A stretch of 64,000 bases of DNA, taken from NCBI GenBank assembly GCA_964017125.1, contig OZ024912.1, positions 83,572,662-83,636,661 of the forward strand. The letters are read 5' to 3'. The notes beneath the pieces are model-generated. The model saw only the letters and a program-made list of their open reading frames with translations, had not been told where the DNA came from and did no database searches. A program made the position numbers and the translations under genes. The DNA comes from Flabesymbios commensalis. Lineage: Eukaryota > Annelida > Polychaeta > Terebellida > Flabelligeridae. Within the stretch, counting starts at the first letter, position 1; every line of letters starts with the position of its first letter. This document shows positions 11,462 through 22,200 of the stretch, one piece after another.

Positions 11462-11780
11462 AGAAGGCGCGGGCCCTAGGGTAGTGGTTAGCATCGCTGC
11501 CTTTCACGCCAGAGTCTGGGGTTTGGTTCCCGGTTTCGGCGGTTTGAAAGAAACAAAATTGTTTCTTCCCCCATCCACGTGTGAGAGTTAGTATTGTGGG
11601 GAGCCTCCGTGACCGAGAGGTAGCGTGCTCGGCCTCAGACCGCCAGGGCTCGAATTTCGAATCATATGTCTGGAGGACAGTGTCATCTCACCATCCTCAG
11701 GAGGTTCTCTTGGCCCAGTTTAGCCTATATGTGCACAAAGGTGGCCTAAAGCCCGATTCATTTCATTTACAAATAATAGA
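11462..11780 (+). mobile_element. Dimeric tRNA-derived SINE
   Basis: Two tRNA-like heads lie in tandem. The first has TAGTGGTTAGCATC (box A-like) and GGTTTGGTTCCCGG (box B-like). The second has GACCGAGAGGTAGCGTGC and AGGGCTCGAATTTCGA. The shared 3' tail ends GTGCACAAAGGTGGCCT, then CCCGATTCATTTCATTT. It is probably transcribed by RNA polymerase III from the first head. The open frame across it is a shadow. Confidence 0.8.
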
Positions 11781-12286
11781 AGGCCTAGAATTGAGGGAAT
11801 TGAGTGATTTTTCTGGGTTTGGGACAGGCACTTTGGGAGGAACTTCTTGCTGTGTGTCCTCCAACACGACCACCGTTGTAAAACACATGGCTCTCATTTA
11901 AGAAGACGGGCATCGCCCACTGGTCATCCGGGTAGTTACACTTTATGTGCGAGGGAAGTGTAGTTGTACTCTTATTAATATTGCTTTTTCACTCTTTAAA
12001 TCAGTCCTTGAAAAATGTGTTCTTAAACATAGAATTATACTGTTTATGTCGTACCAAGTGATGGATAGCGAGGGGTGTCTCCTCAATTTCTGAAACTAAA
12101 TTACTGAAATATAAGTGACGCTCAGACACACATTTTTTTATCCCAGAAGCAAATCTTTCTTCGACGCATAAATTAAAAAATTTGGGCGTAAGTCAACGAA
12201 ATTACGACATACCCAACTTAAAAAAAAATGTATGGACCTGCTCCTGCTTAGCTGCTACTGTTAGGTATATTTTATTTTAAGGGACT
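11781..12286. other. Intergenic, no gene seen
   Basis: Unique-looking AT-rich sequence between two SINE copies. No motif or terminus is recognised. Confidence 0.45.
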
Positions 12287-12465
12287 TGTACAGTGTCCTG
12301 GTTTAGGATAGCTTGCTTGGCCTCACGCTGCCAGGGTATGTAATACATTGCCAATCCTGTGTCTGAAGGGTAATGTCATCTGATTTATCTCGCCATCCTC
12401 GCGCGGATCTACTGACCCAGTGACCTGTATGTGCACAAAGGTTGCCCCATTTTATTCATTCATAC
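12287..12465 (+). mobile_element. Diverged SINE, second head and tail only
   Basis: GCTTGCTTGGCCTCACGCTG and later TGTGCACAAAGGTTGCC correspond to the second tRNA-like half and tail of the SINE at 11462, with many substitutions. It is an older copy. Confidence 0.6.
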
Positions 12466-12913
12466 AACTTTGATTATTGCAATTGTAAGATCGGCCTACT
12501 AGTGGTGGACCCAGGAATTGACGCAGATTTTTGAACGAATTTATTCAACACAGCCAGCCTCTTATAAATATGCTCAAGAGGGGTCCGAGGTCATGCCCCC
12601 ACCCCCCGAACAAGCCTTAAATAACACATTCTAGAGCATATTTCGGTCCAAACAGGGTCGTTTTTTACTCTGAACGGGGACTGTGAGCTGGCGGGGCTCC
12701 CCTCTGGATTCCCACTGAATACAAACGGTTGTTTTAAATGAATGTGATGTGCACTATGACATATCTGCAGTTATGTATGTAGATTGACAGTGAGCGCTTG
12801 GTATATATAGCAGAGGCTGATTTTTATCCCCTGTCCGAAGAAGTCGCTTCAGATGTCCAGCCGGCTGTCTGTCGGTCCGTGTTTCGCTCCGAGCAGTTCT
12901 CGGAAACCCATGG

Positions 12914-12931
12914 GCGGGGGGGGGGGGGGGG
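12914..12931 (+). repeat. Poly-G tract
   Basis: A near-uninterrupted run of about 17 G. It may be length-variable or an assembly weak point. Confidence 0.8.
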
Positions 12932-12984
12932 ATTGTTTCATATTGCACACACACATCCCTTGTATGTGCCTTTTGGGGTTTGAC

Positions 12985-13246
12985 CTCCTTAAATGGCCTA
13001 CCATCGGCTCTAACTAACTTTAATATTCCTGATATTTATCAAGCCGTGCCAGATAGCTAGACCATTAACATAAAACAAAATGTGTGGTTTCAGGGAGGGA
13101 TTATGATATACCTCATGCTGAAAAATTCGAACTCATGCAAATTAAAAATGGCCGACCATCAGCCATAATTAAATTTATTACTGTATGCCTGACATTAAAT
13201 TCCAAATGGCCAACTATCGGCCATAAGTAACAAATGTAATGAATCT
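12985..13246 (-). repeat. Old satellite monomers of the Helentron-like element
   Basis: Reverse-strand text such as AGCTAGACCATTA, ACAAAATGTGTGG and AATGGCCGACCATCAGCC matches the 140-154 bp monomer seen at 27000-28660, with many changes. Confidence 0.65.
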
Positions 13247-13515
13247 GGCTTTAGGCCACTTTTGTGCACATACAGGCTAAATTGTGCCATGAGAACCTCC
13301 TGAGGATGGTGAGATGACCCTACCCTCCAGACACAGGATTCAAAATTCAAACCCTGGAGGTCAGAGCACGCTACCTTTAGGTCACGGAGGCTCCCCCAAT
13401 ACTGAGTTTTACGAGTGGATGGGGAAGAAACATTTTTGTTTCTTTCAAACCGCCGAGACCGGGAAACGAACCCCGAACTCTACCCTACCCTACGAACCAA
13501 TACCCTAGGGCCCGG
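13247..13515 (-). mobile_element. Dimeric SINE inserted in satellite
   Basis: Full-family features in reverse: tail GGCTTTAGGCCACTTTTGTG at the left and AGGGCCCGGCC at the right. Monomer sequence resumes on both sides, so the SINE landed in pre-existing satellite. Confidence 0.75.
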
Positions 13516-13600
13516 CCATAAGTAACTTTAATATGCCTCATATATGGCAAACCGAGCCAGATAGCTAGACTATTAGGTATAAAACAAAAGGTGTGATCGC
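13516..13600 (-). repeat. Satellite monomer resumed after SINE
   Basis: GGCCATAAGTAACTTTAATA and AGATAGCTAGACTATTA continue the monomer interrupted at 13246. Confidence 0.6.
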
Positions 13601-14029
13601 CGAAGTTTCTTTTTAACTGTAATTTCTTCTAATCTACTAAATACAAAAACTATTACATACACAACAAAACAATTTATTTGTGTAGATGAAAAAAAAAAGA
13701 GATTTGTGAATTGCGGATCATTAAATTGGTAAATACATGCCTATTTGTAAAAAAAATCAATTTATCTTACAGTTATTCAGAATGGTAGTGTTTCATACCA
13801 AGTAACAATTCAGCATATGGTGATTAATCGACATTATTCCAAGAATTAAGCGTTAGCAAAAGTTCTCAGATTGGAAACCATAATACTGTAGGCTAACATT
13901 ACCCGAACATGGGGTTTATATTTTGTGTATAAACCACGAAGAATATCTGTCTTGTAGATTCTGATAAGTTACTACATTATCTTTCTGTAAATGTGGACTT
14001 ATACATCATTTTAATTTTCAAAGCATAAT

Positions 14030-14245
14030 TTTGCATCTCTGAAGGATGATTTAATTTCCTACGCCTAGCTAGGTCTTTCAGAAGGAAAATTTTCATGGAA
14101 CTCTTTCACTAATAACACTATTTTTTTTTTTATTTGCCACCCACTTCAAGTCATCTTTATCCACTAAAAGTCGAGAATTACGACAGCAAGTCGGGGCTTG
14201 TAGTGGGGTGAGATGACAATGGTAAATTTTGGCTTGAAGAGGAAG
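14030..14245 (-). mobile_element. Family B MITE, diverged
   Basis: The hairpin TCATCTTTATCCACTA...TAGTGGGGTGAGATGA with TGGTAAATTTTGGCTTGAA is recognisable, but the ends are eroded. Confidence 0.6.
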
Positions 14246-15094
14246 TCGTTTCAGAAACACATTTTATATATTTCACACTTGAATCTGATATTGCTCAAAA
14301 GCATATAAATTAATCTGAGCAAGTTATCACAGTTTAAAAAATAACGAAGTAACAAATAAATATACAAAGAATACAACTCGTAATAATTAAATTATGACAT
14401 GTGTAAAAGTAACTCACCTTTAACAACATGAAAACAACAAAAAACACGAATCTAACACATGTGTATTCACCGCCACAATTCTAATGTTCGTAAATATATA
14501 TTAACCTTAACAGAAGAAATCATGAAGAATTTCATTCTCTTTGCAGTCTGAGCAAAATACAGAAATGTTGGCCCATTTTATCTTCTTTTTACAATGTTGC
14601 ATAAACTATCTTAGCAATAAACACATTGATTAATGCTGGGTTGACGTCGCAAACCAACATCAAGAATCACCATTGTGAGAGATCATTATTGAATTAAGTA
14701 ACAAACACTTTTTTGTCGTGTGGCCCACTTCACCAAACGCAAAAAAATGGTCACAATGTTGGGTTGGTTTAATTTTTGGACAACGTCGTACATGATGCCC
14801 AAAATAAAATCAACAACGTTACAATTTTTTGTTTTTGCAGGGAACTTTGGCGTTGGTTATTGTCATGACGAAGTAGTTATTGTCATGCATATATGGACGG
14901 AGTAGTAGATTATATACATATTTACGGTGACCACATACAATCTTTGATTGAACACAGGCAATGTGTGATGTTGATTTAACGTTTCTACAAAATGTCACAA
15001 ACTCGTATTCTGATAAATGTTACTCATGAATGCGAGATATGATGAAAAAATACTGTTTTCAACGCTCAAGATCAATCATCAATTGGTTTGACGT
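14246..15094. other. Intergenic, no gene seen
   Basis: AT-rich. Scattered family E-like words (ATGTTGGCCC near 14563, GCTGGGTTGACG near 14635) suggest eroded foldbacks, but no ends can be drawn. Confidence 0.45.
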
Positions 15095-15149
15095 CTTATA
15101 TTATGACGAACATATCAAATTGTCTGTAGCACTCAACCCTGCAATATAA

Positions 15150-15355
15150 GCCATGGAGACCAAAGGGTTTGAAGTCATCATAAATGTCTTACTTAGCTCT
15201 TTCCGCTTCATTGGAATACCTATGTTATGAGTATACGGCCAATATAAATGTATAATTCTTCCAGTGTAGAGACCGTCTTTAAACGTCAGATTCTGACATC
15301 TGTAGACTTCAGATTCTGATGTCTAAAGACAGGATTAGGTGAGGGTTTCACGCTG
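15150..15355 (-). mobile_element. Family A MITE, diverged
   Basis: GCCATGGAGACCAAAGGGTT, TTAGCTCTTTCCGCTTCATT and the GACGTC-type hairpin (AACGTCAGATTCTGACATC) are in family A order, reversed. Confidence 0.65.
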
Positions 15356-15495
15356 AAAGGGTCAAATTATGATGAACATATCAAATTGTTTGTAGCACTT
15401 ATTACTGTGATGTGTAGTTATATCACAGGACAGTGGACGTTGATTCAACACAAGCCTCAATGTCCGCCCAGCATGTCTGGTTCATGGATGTAGTG

Positions 15496-15736
15496 TTAAG
15501 CCTTCACGATGCATTAAAGCATCATTTTACATCACTGTACACAGACTTACTTTCCTACAACTAGGGGTTTTATGATGAAAATTTCCTTGAAACTGTTTTA
15601 CTAATACATGGCAATTTTCATTAATTTTTCACCCACTTTAAGTCATCTTCATCCCCTACAAGTCGAGAATTGCGGAAGCAATTCACGGCTTGTAGTGGAT
15701 AAGATGACAATGGTAAATTCAGGCTCGAAAGGGTTA
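15496..15736 (-). mobile_element. Family B MITE
   Basis: It runs from TTAAGCCTTCACGATGCATT to CTCGAAAGGGTTAA. The hairpin is TCATCCCCTACAAG with its inverse. Confidence 0.75.
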
Positions 15737-15905
15737 AGCCTTTCTGCGCAAAGGGACCGATTCCAGCACTGGAATAATTAACAATTTATAATGACCATAG
15801 ACTCTTAACATAGGTATTCAAATGAAACGGGAAGAGCTAACTAAGACATTTATGATGGTTTCAAATGGTAAATTACCTCTATGGTTTATTCAAAAAATGT
15901 TAAGG
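15733..15905 (+). mobile_element. Family A MITE sharing a TTAA with family B
   Basis: It begins at the same TTAA that ends the preceding family B copy and contains ATAGGTATTCAAATGAA and AAGACATTTATGATGG. The hairpin part is reduced. Confidence 0.6.
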
Positions 15906-16101
15906 GGTAAATTATGATGAACATATCAAATTGTCTGTAGCACTTAATACTGTGATGTGTAGTCATATCACTTGACAGTGGACGTTGATATAATATTCAA
16001 CACTAGAATCATCTCCGGTTCATGGATGCAGTGCCGGGAATATGTACGATATTAATGGCAGAGTCTCTTAAGATTCACAGTCCATTTCTCTCAGGTTATA
16101 A

Positions 16102-16208
16102 TTACTCCTCAAACAAATCATGGAATGCTTGTTGACTGATACGTGAGTTATACTCCTCAACTTCTCTGTTCACTTTTCTCAAGTAGTTGTCGATGAAACT
16201 TTCCAGCT
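16102..16208 (-). CDS. DNAAF9: DNAAF9 last coding exon
   Basis: Encodes LESFIDNYLRKVNREVEEYN to FHDLFEE and stop TAA, matching vertebrate NDYVEEANREIEKYN and YHDLFE. Acceptor TTTTTTTAG. Confidence 0.93.
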
Positions 16209-19200
16209 CTAAAAAAAGAAATACTGTACTGTTAGATATTGCCCTAGAGATTCATAACAGTGCGCATGATCACAATTGGATTGATAAGTTTGATATTCCA
16301 TCTCTTATATAGATATACTACAGTATATCCGAGAATAAATGTTCATAAAAATTACCCGATGTTTCTATTTTTATATGTTTCTATTTTAAATTTATTTAAT
16401 TTCTCATCTTTTTTAACCATTTTAAACCTTTGCCTATGTTTCTATTTTTATATGTTTCTATTTTAAATTTATTAAATTTTTCATCTTTTTTAATCATTTT
16501 AAACCTTTGCCTGCTCCTCACGTCAATAGTTGTTTTTAATAATTTTATTAGCCGATTAAATCACTTTATTGGGAATGAAAGATTTGTAAATGTTTAGTCT
16601 CCACTTAAACAAATATGAGTAGATAGACCCATCATAGAATGTGAGGGCTCAAGGGTTGTCCACTATTATACAAGTAGTTTTAAATCTGTTAAATTAGAAG
16701 GTTAAATCACAGTTCTTGGGAACGAAATGTATGTTTAACCATCACAATTGACAAATGTTCAGTCTCAAATTAAACAATATGGGTAATTTTCACCCACTTG
16801 AAGTTGTGGGACACAACTTCGAGTGGGTGAAAATTTAATTTGTTCAATTTAGCAGTGTAAGGGTTTTAACACTTTAACAGCCAAATTAATCAATTAGAAT
16901 TCTCACCCACTTGAAGTTGTGTCTCGCTGACGCGATCCATAACTTCAAGTGGGTGAAAATTAGTCAGATATGACAAAATGGAGGTCAACGATTTTGAAAT
17001 GTTAATTGATGTCAAGTTTTATCCTTAACATGTTTAAAATGTGGTAATAAAAATAAACAACGAATATAATCGGAACCGGTGGTTAAACCTCACAGCGCGG
17101 TGATCAACATTGGTCGTCAGAATATGACGATTCGATTCTGACGTCTAAAGTCGATCCCCGCACTGCAAGATTAAAAATATTTCTAATGACCGTAAACCCA
17201 TAACATAGGTATTCAAATGAAGCGGAAAGAGCTAACTAAAGACATGTATGATGATTTTAAATTGAAAAAAACCTTTGGTCTCCATGGTTTGTACAAAAAT
17301 AATTCAGCGCTTTAAGGGTTAACCCTTTCACTGCGGATGTCGCCTTTTGGCGATCCCCCCCTGGCAGACCGCGGATGGCGACCTCATTTATGACTTTTTT
17401 TAGTTAAAAAATTAAATAATTCAGCGCTCAGGCAATTTATGACGCCATAATCCCGCGGTGAAAGGGTTAAAGGGTTAATAATACCTGGGTGAGTGGATGA
17501 TTTTTCTCCGTCCAGGCTGACGTACTGAGACCCGTTATAGAACCAGCCGTCCGGTAGAGGCTCCAGGTGCTGCTGCTTCTGTAACACAAACATTTACAGC
17601 AATGATGTCAACCATGGTAGCCATTCTGTGTTTTGTTAACCCCTGTATAACCACTGTATAGCCCCTGTTTAACTCCTGTATAGCCCCTGTATAACCCCTG
17701 TATAACTCCTGTATAGCCCCTGTATAACCCCTGTATAACCCCTGTATAGCCCCTGTATAACCCCTGTATAACCCCTGCATAGCCCCTGTATAACCAATTG
17801 GTAAAAATAAAATATGTTCCAACCCGTATCCTGCTAATTTCATTTATTTAAATTTTCACCTACTTCAGGTTGTGTCTCGGTGCCTCGATCCACAACTTCA
17901 AGTGGGTGAAAATTTAATTATTGAATGTAGAGGTTTATGGGTTAATCTCACGTACATGGATACGTTCAATTTCTGCTCTGGTTAGGCTGGATCTCATTCT
18001 GTTCAACTTTCTTTCTGGTTTCTGCAAAAAAAATTGAATTATTTGACTAACTGAGCATCTACCAGAAACTCTATTATCCATTTTAATGACATATTATTGG
18101 TTTAATATCATCTTCATAGGTCAGACTCTGACGTATGAAGATGATCCTTATGCTGAAAAAAAATATGATATGTGTCTAATGACTGTAGGCCCATAACATA
18201 GATATTCACAAGAAGCAGAAAGAGATATTTTATGATGATTAAAATATTTAAAAACCTTTGGTCTCCATGGGCTATACACAAGTATTTCAGCGTTGTAAGA
18301 GGTTAATATATATGGGCCTAGCAGGCCAAGGGTTAAGATGGTAACTCTGTCACTGAGAGAGTACAAATATTAATAATGGCGGTAGACACATAACATAGGT
18401 ATTCAAATGAATCGGAAAGAGGTAACCAAGACATTTATGATGATTTCTAATTGAAAATTGCCTTTGGTCTCCATGGTTTATACAAAAATATTACAGTGTT
18501 GTAAGGGGTGATATATACGGTCGTAGCAGGCCAAGGTTAAGATATCAATCCTTCTTGCACTCATGCTGTTGGCTTTCACTACAAGACGTATGGTGAGATC
18601 AGCCCTTGTTGCACTCTCTCCTATACGCTTCACTGGTCTGGTTGATTTTTACTGCACTGCTCAGTTTGATTTTGCCGTTTCATAAGAGATATTTGTACGA
18701 GAAAATACATACTGCATCGTTGGGTACGGCGAGATGGGCTGATCTCAGCACGCGTCACCACATCAAGGCCTCTTCTAAAGGCTTGGTGTGGTGACAAGTG
18801 CTGAGATGAGCCCATCTCGCCTTTCCAACTTTGCAGTATACATATATACCTGAGGATGTTAATCGTACCTGAGGTGCACACGTCCTGAGCCACTGCTGCA
18901 GCTTGTCTCTGTTCAGCCCACATCCTGTGAACGTGAGGGAGGTCTGATTGGGAGGTTCCCCTGTACCTCTGGCTGAGGGAGGGGCGGGTTTGTGCTCTCC
19001 TGGAGTGATGGACAGCTGCTGAGGAAGCACTGTGTATGTCACCTCCTGTGGTCTATCAGACTCTGAAAATAACAGTATATTGATATACATGGACTATGGA
19101 CCAATAAAATGATAAACGCAGCTCCCGAGTTGAGACGTCCACAAGATATTGTGTATGTCACCTCCTGTGGTCTATCTGACTGTAAAAAAAGCCCGTATAT

Positions 19201-22200
19201 TTAACAAAAAAATAAAACATACCCAACAGCGTGGTGATAGGCCTCTGAAAAAAAAATTATACATGTATAATATAGTCAAACAAAATGATAAACATCATCA
19301 ATAAAAATAGGCATCACCCTCTAATCATTCTATAAAAACCTAATTATTTAAAAAAACAGCAGCCTCTCACATGAAGATATCCCCAGATCCAGGCCGGCAA
19401 GAGGTAAGATAAACAAACTCTATGAGAAAACAATTGTTCAAAATTGAGTGATCAACGGCATATACAGTGTATATGAGCAGTACTATCAGTCATTCAAACA
19501 GCGATTTTTAAAGATGTTGACATGACTACAAAACGTTAGTCCGGAGTATACATTTAAATTATAGAGTCTGTTTGGAAAATTGGTGATTGGCATCATATGT
19601 ACCCTTTGTGTTTTAAGAGTCATAAAAGCCATTATTGAGCTATTTTTATCCTATATAACTTATTCAACCCTTTAAGCACAGAATGGTGAAAATTAAAGCG
19701 TCCTACACGTGTAGTTGTGTTTCACTACCACAAAATCAGGTGGGTAAAAATATTGATATCCTTTAAATTTAAGACAAAACATTTTCAGTTCTTGCAGATT
19801 CAACACTCCCAAGGGTAGTCACATGAAATGCTACTGGTAAGAATTAAATTGATTATGGTGAAAAGTTCAGTCATATTCTATCAATAAAAAAGAAGAATCA
19901 TCATTCCTCAATGGTACAATTTTTTTGTTCAGTTTCCACAAATTTTTAACCCTTTAAGCCCTCACGATGCATTTAAGCATCGTTTTACATCCCTGAAAAA
20001 CACAATTGATTTCCCTACAACTAAAAGTTTTAGAAGTAAAATTACAGTGGAACTGGTTTACCAATATATGACAATTTTCTTTACTTTTTCACCTACTTCA
20101 AGTCATTTTCATCCACTACAAGTCGAGAATTGCGACAGCAATTTGCGGCTTGTAATGGATGAAGATGACAATGGTAAATTCACGCTTGAAAGGGTTGAGA
20201 GGCATAGGCCTATGGTTTTTTTTCATTATTTTAACTCACCCACAATTCGCACAATTCCCTTCACATGATAGACATTGCCGTCAAACGGGTGACCAGCGTG
20301 AGAATTCTTCAGAAGTTTCAACCTTGTCACAAAACGTTTCTTCTCAAGAGGCTGTGTGAATTTGAAGTTAACTTCTGTCATGGCCGGTTTCGAAGGGGAC
20401 GCTTTATAACTGCCCTGCCACCTGAACATGCAAAAGGTCAAACCTATACTCCATTGTCATATTTAAGCACACTTGAATTAATAAATTAGCATAAAATAAA
20501 ATAATAAATTTCCTGAACTTACATGATAAAATTTATCACAATTACAATGTTCTGATACTTTGTATTTAATAATATTTGAACATTTTCATCATGTGGAAAT
20601 GAAATGAATGGGGTTTTAGGTCACCTTTGTGCACATCAGGTGGGAAATGAAAAGGAGAATAATTATTTTGTTTACATCCACACACACACATATATATATT
20701 TATTGACTACAAAAATTACAAAATTGTATAATCTATCTGCGCTTTCATATTATTCTTGGGTATTTAACCCACAATTAGGTTAAAATTTAAATTATTTAAT
20801 TTATTTTAGGGGTTTATGAGTTAATTTGTAGATTTCTACTGGGACGGGCCGCTGAACAGAGAATTGCCGGCATGCTGACTTACCATCCGGGACATGAGAG
20901 GTATCTGGCTCTGATGAAGGACGCCTCATTAAACGCTGAGTCAGCCATAATCAGATCTATATCAGGACTCCTACAAACAGAATAATAAACATAAAACTAT
21001 GTGAAACCAGAAAAACGTTGGTATCATAATAAATCGTTACAGTTCTAAACTTTAAGGTTTAATAAGCAGCGCACACATACAACAGGAATTTCGTATTTTA
21101 ATTTCTAGTTTAAATAATATAATTAATCTTTTTTTTTTCAAATGGGATATATCAAGTAGCAAGACTCCAATACAGAAGCGTGCTTGAAACCCACTATTAA
21201 AATAAATAAAAAATATAACAAATTTAAACATCAAAGTCAATAAAGCAATCTAGTCTGACCTTGTGATCTCTCCATGTTCAGCGAGGAGTAGCGCCACATC
21301 AGGATTACATGACTTTACCAAATGCTGCATATCATCCAGCGTCGTGCTCTGAAAAAAAACACAAAATTAACCCTTGTCCTGCTGAATTGTTTGAACTGTA
21401 TTTTTCGTCATTTGACAAATGACAAAAAATATTTTTATTTTTTGAAAATATACATCTTTTTAATTGAGTTATTAGACTAACTGAACATCCACCACCAACT
21501 ATAATATCCATTTCAGTGACATATTATTTGGCTTAAAATATGCTTAAAACCGTATATATCTGGGTCTAGCAGGACAAGGGTTAATAATGTCATTTCGCTA
21601 AAATGACATCTATGACTATACATGAACCAAAATAACAGTCACTGAACTGATATTTAGTCTTTTTATTTGATTTGAGATTGATGCTAATGCAATTCTATCA
21701 ACCAAAGTCAGTGTAATGTTGGGCCACTGTCTGCGAGACTGGGCCAATATCATATCAGTAATATTTAAGTAGCGATAAATTGGACGTTAAATTGACAAAT
21801 ATCAAAGTATCATTATTCTTTAAGATCTAAGCATGACTATAGTTGTTTTAATCTGTTTTATTAGCATTTAAATCACAGTTATTGAGAAAGAAATGAGTGT
21901 TTAGGCATCAAGCTTTGCAAATATTTGGTCTCAAATTAAACAAATGAGTAATTTTCACCAATTTGACGTTGTGAGTCGCGTTGGTTGAGACACAACTTTA
22001 AGTGGGTGAAAAATTAAATTAAAGGACTTAGCACTTACCGTATATCCCCGCGTATAGTGCGACGCCATGTATAATACGAGTTAAGATTTGAGGCCTCGGA
22101 TGACCTGAAAAACGTCTACCCTTCTGTATGATACGACCTCAAATTTTGGATGTCGGCAGCGTCCCGGTCGGCAGCGTTCCGGGCCATCTAAATGTGAGGC

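Larger units (their letters stand above)
15095..15990. repeat. Three diverged copies of an ATGAACATATCAAATTGT block
   Basis: A block around GACGAACATATCAAATTG appears near 15105, 15368 and 15913. The last two share about 80 bp, including ACTGTGATGTGTAGT. Each lies next to family A or B MITEs, so host sequence and MITEs were duplicated together. Confidence 0.6.

Noticed and set aside
17535-17843. Reverse frame with YRGYTGAIQ repeats
   Set aside because: Translation of the 12 bp CCCCTGTATAAC minisatellite; a shadow.
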